From contig JALUFY010000454.1 in NCBI GenBank assembly GCA_027051995.1, positions 1,075 through 18,277 on the forward strand: 17,203 nt of DNA. The letters are read 5' to 3'. Below the pieces are notes generated by a model. It was not told where the DNA came from and made no database searches. It worked only from the letters and a program-made list of their open reading frames with translations. The position numbers and the translations under genes were made by a program. Source of the DNA: Hyphomicrobiales bacterium. GTDB lineage: Bacteria > Pseudomonadota > Alphaproteobacteria > Rhizobiales > Aestuariivirgaceae. Of this stretch, positions 7,215 to 14,239 are shown piece after piece; within the stretch, counting starts at the first letter, position 1, and the number at the start of each line of letters is the position of its first letter.

Positions 7215-7385
7215 TCACAAGATTCGTCACCTCCGCGAAGGCGGAGATCCAAGTGTGAATCGCAACTTACTCTGTAATGGCGGCTGGAGCGATGATGCGC
7301 TACTGGAGATTCAGCCTTGTTATCCCCAGGCATTCATGGACTCACACTTGGGTTCCCGCCTTCGCGGGAACGACGAAACCTGTGA
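7215..7385. repeat. REP/MITE-like palindromic element with 46-base inverted arms
   Basis: Arms 7215-7260 and 7340-7385 are inverted copies matching at about 36 of 46 positions without gaps, around a 79-base centre. Each arm contains its own hairpin: CTCCGC-GAAG-GCGGAG on the left and TTCCCGC-CTTC-GCGGGAA on the right. Read as protein the element gives WVPAFAGTT and SRLRGNDE, strings well known from a widespread intergenic repeat in proteobacteria. Similarity fades out beyond the arms (toward about 7175 and 7420). It fills the gap between two minus-strand genes; the rest of 7032-7501 holds nothing else I recognise. Confidence 0.85.
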
Positions 7386-7501
7386 CTATTTCAGAACATA
7401 CTGCAACTGTGGAGAATGCGGCGATTCTCATCGTTTCTCCCAATTTCCGGCGGCGGATAACTTTCCCGGACTTTATTGCGCGGCGGCGAGATCGGGGCTG
7501 A

Positions 7502-8077
7502 TCAATTGCCGCGCGCCTTTTTCTCGGCCGCCGCGTCCAGCTTCGGCTTTATGCAATCCGCCCAGCCGAGCACCGGGGCGAAGCCCTCCAGCGGGATTTC
7601 CGCCTCCACCTGCTTGCCGCCCTTGAGGGTATAGCGCCACTTGAGCAGCTTGCCCTTTTGCAGTTCGGGCAGCACCACTTCGGTCAGTTTGGGGCTGATG
7701 ATGATGGCGCGGCCATCGGCGCGCTCTTCGAGAAACTCCGGGGGCACGCGCATGGGCTCGCCCTTGTCCACCGTCAGCTCGACACCCTCGGAAATATCCG
7801 CCCCGGCCCCGGGCGGCGTGTTGAGCAGCACCGACCAGACCTTCTCCCTGTCCTGACGGGACAGCTGCAGGCGATGGCCCGTGGCGCGGGCGGAGAAAAT
7901 GGAGCAGCCCTCCCAGGCCCGGCACATGGCCGAATAGCCCTTGTTCTTGACCCCGGCCATGGTCTCGTCGAGAAAGGTCGTCAGGCCGCACATTTCGCGC
8001 GCCTGGGCCGGGGCCGCCGTGGCGGCGGCGAGCAGCGGCAGGGCCAGGGCGGCCAGGATGTTGCGTGTCATCAGCAT
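7502..8077 (-). CDS. Secreted four-cysteine protein, possibly related to the invasion-associated locus B (IalB) family
   Basis: The protein has 191 residues with a clear signal peptide, MLMTRNILAALALPLLAAAT, cleaved after PAQA (about residue 26). AGAGG lies 8 bases before the first ATG (8077), which decides between two possible starts. The mature part has four cysteines (30, 52, 58, 175), an even number that suggests periplasmic disulfides. A central beta-rich region (RLQLSRQDREKVWSVLL, GVELTVDKGEPMRVPP) is followed by LKGGKQVEAEIPLEGFAPVLG. The order 'inhibitor-like strand, basic residue, then a hydrophobic strand plus xxxGF' resembles IalB-like proteins, but I would not insist on this. The C-terminal tail is Lys/Ala-rich and soluble. 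It is transcribed alone, away from the NnrU-like gene. Confidence 0.65.
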   Translation of the reverse strand: MLMTRNILAALALPLLAAATAAPAQAREMCGLTTFLDETMAGVKNKGYSAMCRAWEGCSIFSARATGHRLQLSRQDREKVWSVLLNTPPGAGADISEGVELTVDKGEPMRVPPEFLEERADGRAIIISPKLTEVVLPELQKGKLLKWRYTLKGGKQVEAEIPLEGFAPVLGWADCIKPKLDAAAEKKARGN

Positions 8078-8266
8078 GTGTTTCGCCTCTGTTTGAAACC
8101 GGTTTATCCGTTGGCGCGCATCTTATGACAATTCAAGCGGGGCGAAAATGGGACAAGACGGCATGGGGCGGAAAAAGACGCATGGCCGCATTGAAAAAGC
8201 GAATCATTTCATGCATCTGGCGGGAAAAGCCGTCAAACCGATTCAACTGGCAGCAAGGGGCGCGAC

Positions 8267-8842
8267 ATGACAACCATCTGGCTTCTGGCCGCCGCCATCG
8301 CCCTGTTCGGCCTGACCCATCTCATGCCGGGCCTGCCGCGCCTGAAGGCACGCGTGAAGGGCGTTCTGGGGGCCGCCTACATCCCCTTCTTCATCGCCAT
8401 GTCGGTGCTGACCACGGGGCTTGTCGGCTATCTGTGGGCCAAAAGCCCCTTCATCGCGCTCTATGATCCGCCCGAATGGGGGCCGCACGCCACCTTCGCG
8501 CTGATGTTCCTGGCCTTTCTGCTGTTCGGCGTGTTTCTCTATCCCTGCCGCATCAAGCGCGCCCTGCGCCTGCCCTTCGCGCTGGTCATCCTTCTGTGGG
8601 GCACGGGGCATCTGCTGGCCAATGGCGACGTGGCGACGGTGGTGCTGGCGTCCGGCATGATGACGGTGGCGGCGCTGCTGCTGGCGCTGGCGCTGAAAAA
8701 CGGCTACCGGCCGGAGGCGAAAGACGGGCTGGCGCTCGATCTGCTGGCGCTGCTGACCGGGGCCATTCTCTATCTCGGCATGATCGTTTCCCACGAGACG
8801 CTGATCGGCAAGCCCATTCTGCCTTACATCGGACTTGGCTAG
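8267..8842 (+). CDS. NnrU family integral membrane protein
   Basis: The 191-residue protein has about six transmembrane helices (roughly 3-20, 37-57, 75-92, 100-115, 120-142, 157-176). Features that fit NnrU are [19 protein letters not shown] near the start, [21 protein letters not shown] in the middle with a conserved His and NGD, and a short C-terminal tail. NnrU is genetically linked to nitric oxide and denitrification functions in Rhodobacter, but the family is broad. Members outside nitrogen-oxide clusters, as here, have no settled role; some relatives resemble heme-related membrane enzymes. AAGGGG lies just upstream of the ATG. The stop is 44 bases before panB, so co-transcription is likely. 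Confidence 0.75.
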   Translation: MTTIWLLAAAIALFGLTHLMPGLPRLKARVKGVLGAAYIPFFIAMSVLTTGLVGYLWAKSPFIALYDPPEWGPHATFALMFLAFLLFGVFLYPCRIKRALRLPFALVILLWGTGHLLANGDVATVVLASGMMTVAALLLALALKNGYRPEAKDGLALDLLALLTGAILYLGMIVSHETLIGKPILPYIGLG

Positions 8843-8886
8843 ATGCTATCCGGGTGGACAAGCCCCAACAGATCGGGAGACGCCTC

Positions 8887-9708
8887 ATGAGTTCGCACAA
8901 GACCGTCCGCCGCATCACCGCGCCGGGTATCGCCGCCCGCAAGGGGGGCGAGCCCATCGTGGCGCTGACCTCCTATCACGCCCACACGGCGAAGCTGGCC
9001 GATCCGCACGTTGATCTGCTGCTGGTGGGCGATTCTGTGGGCATGGTGCTGTATGGCCACGGCTCCACCATCCCGGTGACGCTGGAGATGATGATCGTCC
9101 ACGGCAAGGTGGTGGCGGCGGCCACGGAACATGCCCTGGTGGTGGTGGACATGCCCTTCGGCTCCTACGAGGAAAGCCCTCAGCAGGCCTTCCGCAACGC
9201 CGCCAGGGTGATGAAGGAAACCGGCTGCGGCGCGGTGAAGCTGGAGGGCGGCGCGCGCATGGCCGAAACCATCCGCTTTCTCACCGGGCGGGGCATCCCG
9301 GTCATGGCGCATGTGGGGCTGACGCCGCAATCGGTGAACGCGCTGGGCGGCTTTTTCGTGCAGGGGCGCGAGGAGGCGCAATGGGCGGCCATCGAGGAGG
9401 ACGCGCGCGCCGTGGCCGAGGCCGGGGCCTTCTGCGTGGTGGTGGAGGCGGTGGCCGAGCCGCTGGCCGCGAGGCTGACGAAAAGCTGCCCCATCCCAAC
9501 CATCGGCATCGGCGCCTCGGCCGCCTGCGACGGGCAGATCCTGGTGATGGAGGACATGCTGGGGCTGAACCCGAAGCCGCCGAAGTTCGTCAAGACCTAC
9601 GCGGCGCTGGGCGCGGCCATCGAGAGCGCCATCGCCGGTTATTCGGCGGAGGTGAAGGCGCGCGCCTTCCCCGGGCCGGAGCATGTTTACGGGATGAAAA
9701 AATCCTAG
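8887..9708 (+). CDS. panB: 3-methyl-2-oxobutanoate hydroxymethyltransferase (ketopantoate hydroxymethyltransferase)
   Basis: PanB makes ketopantoate from 2-oxoisovalerate and methylene-tetrahydrofolate, the first committed step of pantothenate and coenzyme A synthesis. The 273-residue protein has the normal family length. Visible family signatures are [17 protein letters not shown] with metal ligand D49, [11 protein letters not shown] with D88, AVKLEGG (K118, E120), [23 protein letters not shown], the catalytic glutamate E187, and [18 protein letters not shown] start at 8887 because GGGAG (8875-8879) lies 7 bases upstream and [11 protein letters not shown] is the normal N-terminus; the frame runs open further upstream inside the NnrU-like gene. 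panC and panD are not adjacent. A nested inverted repeat starts at the stop codon. Confidence 0.97.
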   Translation: MSSHKTVRRITAPGIAARKGGEPIVALTSYHAHTAKLADPHVDLLLVGDSVGMVLYGHGSTIPVTLEMMIVHGKVVAAATEHALVVVDMPFGSYEESPQQAFRNAARVMKETGCGAVKLEGGARMAETIRFLTGRGIPVMAHVGLTPQSVNALGGFFVQGREEAQWAAIEEDARAVAEAGAFCVVVEAVAEPLAARLTKSCPIPTIGIGASAACDGQILVMEDMLGLNPKPPKFVKTYAALGAAIESAIAGYSAEVKARAFPGPEHVYGMKKS

Positions 9709-9802
9709 GGTCTGGCGAAAATGCCTTTCCGCATGCGAAAGTATTTGAACTAGCGAGCATTTTCGTCAGACTGGCGCGGCTGATTTATAGAGACCAGACC
9801 CT
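9707..9802. repeat. 96-bp nested inverted repeat (possible MITE-like element)
   Basis: The ends are perfect inverted 9-mers, AGGGTCTGG (9707-9715) and CCAGACCCT (9794-9802). Inside, GTCTGGCGAAAATGC (9710-9724) pairs with GCATTTTCGTCAGAC (9757-9771): a 15-bp stem with one G-U pair. Its loop holds a further CTTTC / GAAAG hairpin around GCATGC. The first end overlaps the panB stop codon. There is no T-run after the stem, so it is not a standard terminator, although the RNA would fold strongly. Confidence 0.7.
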
Positions 9803-9838
9803 GGCCGCCGGGACGTGCGGCGGCGGGCAAAAGTCCGT

Positions 9839-9867
9839 TTGCCTTGTTTTGAACAAGCGGCTAGTTT
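9839..9867 (+). promoter_or_regulatory. Candidate promoter for the YfgM-like/bamB pair
   Basis: TTGCCT (9839-9844), a 17-base spacer and TAGTTT (9862-9867) lie about 70 bases upstream of the YfgM-like start. The spacer contains the small dyad CTTGTT-TTG-AACAAG (9843-9857), partly overlapping the -35 box. The boxes are moderate, so this is a guess. Confidence 0.35.
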
Positions 9868-9935
9868 AGCCCGCGAACCGGCAACCCCGCCAGACGGCCC
9901 AGGAGCCTGTCCGGCCCAGTGGAGAACAGCGGCAG

Positions 9936-10604
9936 ATGAGCGACGAATCCCTATTCCGCGAAGTGGACGAGGAAGTCCGCCGCGAACAGATGGAAAAGCT
10001 GTGGAAGCGCTATGGCAACTGGTTCATCGCCTTTTCCCTTGGCCTCGTCGTGGCGGTGGCGGCCTTCAAGGGCTGGCAGTATTATCAGGCCAGGCAGGCG
10101 GAGGCCGCCGGCGTATCCTACATCACGGCGCTGAACCTCTATGATCAGGGCAAGACGGAAGAGGCCGAATTGCGGCTGGCCGATCTGGCCTCGGGCTCGC
10201 AGAAAGGCGTGGCGGCGCTGGCGAAAATGCAGCAGGCCGGCATCGCGGCGCGCAAGGGCAAGCCGGATGACGCCATCCGCATCTACAAGGCCATTGCCGC
10301 CGATACCGCCATCGGCCGCCCGCTGCGCGACGCGGCGCGGGTGCGCCATGCCTGGCTGATCGTGGACACGGCAAAAACGGACGAGCTGAAACAGCTGCTG
10401 GCCGGGCTGGACGTGGCGGGCAACCCCTGGCGGGCGGCGGCGCGCGAAATTCTCGCCCTGGCGGCCTGGCGCGGCAAGGATTACAAGACCATGAAGACCT
10501 ACCTCTCCGCCATCGTCACCGATCCGGAAACCCCGCCGGGGGCGCGCCAGCGGGCGCAAATCATGCTGGGCGTCATCGCGCCGAAGCTGGCGAAGAAGGG
10601 CTGA
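9936..10604 (+). CDS. YfgM-like tetratricopeptide protein (inner-membrane-anchored, TPR_21 family)
   Basis: The 222-residue protein has a cytosolic N-terminus rich in charged residues (DEEVRREQMEKLWKRYGNW), one transmembrane helix at about 29-45, then a periplasmic helical part. TPR-like helix pairs are seen around EAAGVSYITALNLYDQGKTEEAE, VAALAKMQQAGIAARKGKPDDAIRIYKAI and EILALAAWRGKDYKTMKTYL. This is the layout of YfgM, an ancillary SecYEG subunit that helps hand over secreted proteins to periplasmic chaperones. YfgM is often encoded just before bamB, exactly as here. TGA and the bamB ATG overlap (TGATG, 10602-10606), so translation of the two is probably coupled. It is less similar to E. 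coli YfgM than a simple orthologue name would imply. Confidence 0.82.
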   Translation: MSDESLFREVDEEVRREQMEKLWKRYGNWFIAFSLGLVVAVAAFKGWQYYQARQAEAAGVSYITALNLYDQGKTEEAELRLADLASGSQKGVAALAKMQQAGIAARKGKPDDAIRIYKAIAADTAIGRPLRDAARVRHAWLIVDTAKTDELKQLLAGLDVAGNPWRAAAREILALAAWRGKDYKTMKTYLSAIVTDPETPPGARQRAQIMLGVIAPKLAKKG

Positions 10605-11914
10605 TGAGCGAAAATTCCCGCAAATCCCCCGCTCCGGCGCTGACACGGCGCGGCGCGCTGGCGCTGCTTGGCGGGCTGCCGCTGGCGGCCTGTTCGCAGT
10701 CGCAAGGGCTGCTTGACGATCTGCTGGGCGAGAAGGACACCGTGCTGCCCGGCAAGCGCGAGAGCATTCTCGATCCCTCGGCGGGCCTGCGCGTGTCGAA
10801 CGAGCCGGTGGCCATTCCGGCGGCGGTGACAAACAGCAATTGGGCGCAGCCGGGCGGCAACGCGCGCAACGCCAATCACAATCTGGCGCTGGGACGCGGG
10901 CTCAAGCGGGCCTTCGCCATATCGGCGGGGACGGGATCGGATTCCTCCGGGCGGCTTTCGGCCCCGCCCATCGTCACCGGCGGGCGCATCTACGTTCTTG
11001 ACGCCAAGGCGCGGGTGCGGGCCTTTTCGGCCTCCTCTGGGCGCAAGGCCTGGGCCGTGTCGCTTGTGCCCAAGGGCGGTGACGAGGACGACGGCTATGG
11101 CGGCGGGCTGGCCTCGGATGGCCGCGCGGTCTATGCCGCCACCGGCTTTGGCGAGGTGGTGGCGCTGAACGCCGCCACGGGCGGGGAGCTGTGGCGCAGG
11201 AAACTGGCCCTGCCGGTGCGCACGGCGCTGATCGTCTCCGGCGGGCGCGTCTATGTGCGCGACAGCGGCGATACGCTTTACGCCCTCTCGGCGGCGGATG
11301 GATCGGAGCAATGGAAACAGCAGGGCGAGGCGGCGCGCACATCGCTGATTTCCGCATCGGCCCCGGCGGCGGGCGGCGGCGAGATCATCGCGCCCTTCAG
11401 CTCCGGCGATCTGGCCGCCTTCAGCACCCAGGGCTATGCGCTGTGGTCGGAAAACCTGGCCTCGGGCGAGACCATCAAGGACATCGCGGCGCGCCCGGTC
11501 ATCGAGGGCGGCGTGGTCTATGGCGCGGCGGCCTCCGGTTCGCTGGCGGCCATCAAGGCCGGATCGGGCAGCGAACTGTGGTCCATCTCCCTGGGCGGGC
11601 GGCAGACGCCATGCCTGGCCGGGCAGTATCTGTTCCATATCTCGGGGCGCAATCATCTCTCCGCCGTGGCGCGGAGCAACGGAGCCATCAAGTGGACAAC
11701 CACCCTGCCCGGCGGCACGTGGTGCGGCCCCGTCATGGGCGGCGGGCGGCTGCTGGCGGCCTCGTCCAAGGGCGTGCTGGCCGAGATCTCGCCGCAGACC
11801 GGGCAGGTCATGAGCAAGCGCGACATCGGCGAGGCGGTCTACATCGCCCCCATCATCGCCAACGCCACGCTCTACATCCTCGCCGACGACGCCACCCTCA
11901 TGGCCTTCCGGTAA
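10604..11914 (+). CDS. bamB: BamB-like lipoprotein, outer-membrane protein assembly factor
   Basis: BamB is a lipoprotein of the BAM complex that folds porins and other barrel proteins into the outer membrane. The 436-residue protein has a lipobox LAAC with C30 as the lipidation site. The signal also shows twin arginines (R15 R16 in LTRRGALALLGG), unusual for BamB. After an alphaproteobacterial-type VLPGKRESIL segment come repeated PQQ-like propeller blades, with strings such as GGRIYVLDAKARVRAFSASSGRKAW, GEVVALNAATGGELWRR, GDTLYALSAADGSEQWK, GSLAAIKAGSGSELW, NHLSAVARSNGAIKW and KGVLAEISPQTGQV, consistent with an eight-blade propeller. It shares a TGATG junction with the preceding gene. der, which often follows bamB in alphaproteobacteria, is absent; a tRNA on the other strand comes next. 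Confidence 0.92.
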   Translation: MSENSRKSPAPALTRRGALALLGGLPLAACSQSQGLLDDLLGEKDTVLPGKRESILDPSAGLRVSNEPVAIPAAVTNSNWAQPGGNARNANHNLALGRGLKRAFAISAGTGSDSSGRLSAPPIVTGGRIYVLDAKARVRAFSASSGRKAWAVSLVPKGGDEDDGYGGGLASDGRAVYAATGFGEVVALNAATGGELWRRKLALPVRTALIVSGGRVYVRDSGDTLYALSAADGSEQWKQQGEAARTSLISASAPAAGGGEIIAPFSSGDLAAFSTQGYALWSENLASGETIKDIAARPVIEGGVVYGAAASGSLAAIKAGSGSELWSISLGGRQTPCLAGQYLFHISGRNHLSAVARSNGAIKWTTTLPGGTWCGPVMGGGRLLAASSKGVLAEISPQTGQVMSKRDIGEAVYIAPIIANATLYILADDATLMAFR

Positions 11915-12077
11915 AGCGCGCACCTTTTTCGCCTTTCCCGACCCCATACCGGCGCACCGGCGGACGATACAGACAGCACAGCGGGCACGGGCCAGGCAGA
12001 AAACCGGCCTGCGCACATACTCGCGGATATCCGGACAAGGACTTCCGGGCGAAAGAGCGGCCTGTCGTGCATATGCC

Positions 12078-12153
12078 TGGTGAGCCCGGCAGGGATCGAA
12101 CCTGCGACCTACTGATTAAAAGTCAGTTGCTCTACCAACTGAGCTACGGGCCC
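12078..12153 (-). tRNA. tRNA-Lys, anticodon UUU
   Basis: The minus strand reads GGGCCCGTAGCTCAGTTGGT and continues into an anticodon arm ACTGA-CTTTTAA-TCAGT (anticodon TTT), a GGTTCGATCC T-arm and an encoded CCA end (12080-12078). The acceptor stem GGGCCCG pairs with CGGGCTC, with one G-U. The 76 bases fold into a complete cloverleaf. It is transcribed from its own promoter, away from metZ. Confidence 0.98.
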
Positions 12154-12172
12154 TTCGCGCCAAGGCGTGCGG

Positions 12173-12201
12173 AACATAAGGCGCATGGCGGGGAGGGTCA
12201 A
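12173..12201 (-). promoter_or_regulatory. tRNA-Lys promoter
   Basis: On the minus strand TTGACC (12201-12196) is followed after exactly 17 bases by TATGTT (12178-12173). The predicted start lies about 13 bases before the mature tRNA 5' end, a normal distance for a tRNA gene. Confidence 0.7.
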
Positions 12202-12236
12202 TAGGCCATCGGCGGAAGTTTTCGCCCCCTTTGATG

Positions 12237-12265
12237 TTGCCATATACGGCCATCCTGCCTATAAA
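12237..12265 (+). promoter_or_regulatory. metZ promoter
   Basis: TTGCCA (12237-12242), a 17-base spacer and TATAAA (12260-12265) match the sigma-70 consensus in 5 of 6 positions each. This is the best-looking promoter in the window, giving a leader of about 70 bases before metZ. The opposite strand has a weaker overlapping pair (TTGTTA 12285-12280, TATAGG 12263-12258), a possible second start for the tRNA. Confidence 0.65.
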
Positions 12266-12325
12266 ACATCCGTTCGTTTTAACAAACAATCCGCATCCCG
12301 CCATCAGCGCGAAAGGGCGGGCGGA
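12262..12325 (+). promoter_or_regulatory. Operator-like dyad and leader hairpin upstream of metZ
   Basis: TAAAAC (12262-12267) and GTTTTA (12276-12281) form a perfect dyad with 8 bases between, overlapping the -10 box and start site. Further on, TCCG (12290-12293) plus CCCGCC (12297-12302) pair with GGCGGG (12316-12321) plus CGGA (12322-12325). This 10-bp hairpin has a three-base bulge and ends right at the AGAAAGG ribosome site. I see none of the conserved SAM-II riboswitch bases (GCUAAAAAGG-like). Confidence 0.45.
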
Positions 12326-12340
12326 GAAAGGCCGGGAGTG

Positions 12341-13561
12341 ATGAGCAAGGACGCGGGCGCGCCGGAAAGAGCGCGAAAAGGCGCCGCCCCGGGGCTGGCC
12401 ACGAAAGGGGTGCGCGCCGGGATTGCGCGCTCCTCTCATGGCGAGACCTCCGAGGCGCTTTATCTCACTTCCGGCCATGTCTATGACAGCGCCGAAGAGG
12501 CCGCCGCGCGCTTCTCCGGCGATGCGCCGGGCTATATCTACACCCGCTACGGCAATCCCACCGTGGCCATGTTCGAGGCCCGCCTCGCGGCCCTGGAGGG
12601 GGCGGAGAGCTGCATGGCCATGGCCTCCGGCATGGCCGCCATGTTCGGCGCGCTGGCCGCGCATCTTTCCGCCGGGGATCACATCGCCGCCTCGCGTTAT
12701 CTCTTCGGCTCCTGCCATCAGGTTATCACCAGGATCCTGCCACGCTTCGGCATCGGCTTCACCCTCGTGGACGCTGCGGACATGGCCGCCTGGGAAGCCG
12801 CCGTGACGCCGCAAACAAAAGCCTTTTTTCTCGAAACCCCGGCCAATCCCACGCTGGATGTCTTCGATATTGCCGCCATCGCCCGCATTGCTCATGAAGC
12901 CGGGGCGCTGCTCTTCGTGGACAATGTCTTCGCCACGCCCATCCTGCAAAATCCCCTGACGCTGGGGGCGGACGTGGTCATCCATTCAGCCACCAAACAC
13001 ATGGACGGGCAAGGCAGGGCGCTGGGCGGCGCGGTGCTGGCCGGCGAAGCCTTCATCCATGACACCCTGCGCCCCTTCGCGCGCAACACGGGCCCGGCGC
13101 TTTCGCCCTTCAACGCCTGGGTGCTGCTGAAGGGGCTGGAGACGCTGAAGCTGCGCGTCGAGGCCGCCAGCCGCTCGGCCAGGGCCATCGCCCGCCATCT
13201 GGAGGCGCGCCTGGGGCCGGGCCGCGTGCGCTATCCGCATTTGACGAGCTTTCCCGCCCATGATCTGGCGAAACGGCAGATGCGCATGGGCGGCACGCTG
13301 ACGGCCTTCGAGCTGCCTGGCGGGCGCGGGCAGGCCTTCGCCTTTCTCAACGCCTTGCGGCTGATCGATATTTCCAACAACCTCGGCGACGCGAAAAGCC
13401 TGATCACCCATCCGGCCTCCACCACCCATCACGCGGTGGATGCGAAAGACCGCGCCGCGCAGGGCGTCGGCGAAGGCCTGGTGCGTCTCTCCGTTGGTCT
13501 GGAGGACACCGCGGATCTGCTGGCCGATCTGGATCAGGCGCTGGAACAGGCGGGAGCATAG
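12341..13561 (+). CDS. metZ: O-succinylhomoserine sulfhydrylase
   Basis: MetZ is a PLP enzyme that joins sulfide to O-succinylhomoserine, giving homocysteine for methionine synthesis. The 406-residue protein shows the Cys/Met-metabolism family pattern: YIYTRYGNPTVAMFEARLAA, LEGAESCMAMASGMAAM, SRYLFGSCHQV, ETPANPTLDVFDI, LFVDNVFATP with PLP-nitrogen aspartate D194, and SATKHMDGQGR with Schiff-base lysine K219. FGSC and the DGQGR ending after the lysine are more typical of MetZ than of cystathionine synthase or lyase. The frame is open to 12167, but I start at 12341 because of the promoter position and the AGAAAGG site 9 bases upstream; an in-frame GTG at 12338 is the alternative. It is followed after 2 bases by a regulator gene. 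Confidence 0.93.
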   Translation: MSKDAGAPERARKGAAPGLATKGVRAGIARSSHGETSEALYLTSGHVYDSAEEAAARFSGDAPGYIYTRYGNPTVAMFEARLAALEGAESCMAMASGMAAMFGALAAHLSAGDHIAASRYLFGSCHQVITRILPRFGIGFTLVDAADMAAWEAAVTPQTKAFFLETPANPTLDVFDIAAIARIAHEAGALLFVDNVFATPILQNPLTLGADVVIHSATKHMDGQGRALGGAVLAGEAFIHDTLRPFARNTGPALSPFNAWVLLKGLETLKLRVEAASRSARAIARHLEARLGPGRVRYPHLTSFPAHDLAKRQMRMGGTLTAFELPGGRGQAFAFLNALRLIDISNNLGDAKSLITHPASTTHHAVDAKDRAAQGVGEGLVRLSVGLEDTADLLADLDQALEQAGA

Positions 13562-13563
13562 CC

Positions 13564-14154
13564 ATGACGAAACGCAAGACGGCCCGGCAGGACGTGCCGG
13601 CGGAGCTGGGCGGAGCGATCCAGCGGCTGCGCAAGGCCTATCACATGTCGCTGGGCGATCTCTCCGAGGTTTCCGGCGTGGCCAAGTCGATCATCTCGCA
13701 GATCGAGCGCAACGAAACCAACCCCACCATCGGCACGGTGATGAAGCTCACCCGCGCCCTGGACGTGCCCCTGCGCGATGTTCTGGCGGGCATTTCCGAA
13801 AGCCCCGCCATCATCCAGCACCAGAAGCGCGCCGACATCCCCATCCTGCGCAGCGAGGACGGCCTGTGCCATCTGGCCATCGCCGGGGCGCTGGATCTCG
13901 TGGAGGTTGTGCAATGGTATGACTTTCACGCCAAACCCGGCGGCGCGCTGATCTCCGAGGCCCATCAGCCCGGCTGCGTGGAGCATCTATACGTCATCAC
14001 CGGTGAGCTGACGGTGACCAGCGGCGGCGAGACGGCGGCTGTCCGCGCCGGTGAATCCCTGCGCTACCGGGGCGACCTGGATCACGAAATCCGCAACAGC
14101 GGCGAAGAGGAAGCCCACGCCACCCTGGTGCTCATCATGCGCCCGCTGGCGTAA
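13564..14154 (+). CDS. XRE-family transcriptional regulator with C-terminal cupin domain
   Basis: The 196-residue protein has an N-terminal XRE helix-turn-helix at about 16-70. LGDLSEVSGVAKSIISQIER is the turn and recognition region, followed by NETNPTIGTVMKLTRALDV. A cupin-2 domain lies at about 118-193 (HQPGCVEHLYVITGELTV, then RAGESLRYRGDLDHEIRN). Such proteins bind DNA and sense a small ligand through the cupin barrel, often in amino-acid or sulfur metabolism. GGGAG lies 7 bases before the ATG inside the metZ end, and only 2 bases separate the genes, so they are co-transcribed. The natural guess is control of metZ, or of sulfur-amino-acid supply, through the dyad at 12262-12281. That is inference. 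Confidence 0.88.
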   Translation: MTKRKTARQDVPAELGGAIQRLRKAYHMSLGDLSEVSGVAKSIISQIERNETNPTIGTVMKLTRALDVPLRDVLAGISESPAIIQHQKRADIPILRSEDGLCHLAIAGALDLVEVVQWYDFHAKPGGALISEAHQPGCVEHLYVITGELTVTSGGETAAVRAGESLRYRGDLDHEIRNSGEEEAHATLVLIMRPLA

Positions 14155-14180
14155 GCCCCGGCGGAAAGCCCCCTTGCGCG

Positions 14181-14198
14181 CGCCCGCCGGGCGTGTTT
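14181..14198 (+). terminator. Weak candidate terminator after the metZ-regulator operon
   Basis: CGCCC (14181-14185) pairs with GGGCG (14189-14193) over a three-base loop, followed by TGTTT. The stem is short and the T-run poor, so some transcription may continue into lipA, which starts 42 bases later. Confidence 0.3.
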
Positions 14199-14239
14199 AG
14201 AGAACCAATCAACTGGCAATCCGGCGGCGGAGGCGCGGC

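Noticed and set aside
7145..7626. Open frames across the palindromic element, on both strands
   Set aside because: They translate the known repeat (WVPAFAGTT, SRLRGNDE) and have no ribosome site or conserved domain.
10499..12016. 505-residue open frame antisense to bamB
   Set aside because: It is Arg/Gly/His-rich with no domain pattern, and lies opposite a convincing BamB lipoprotein.
12290..12340. SAM-II riboswitch upstream of metZ
   Set aside because: A hairpin is present, but the conserved SAM-II pseudoknot bases near the ribosome site are not.
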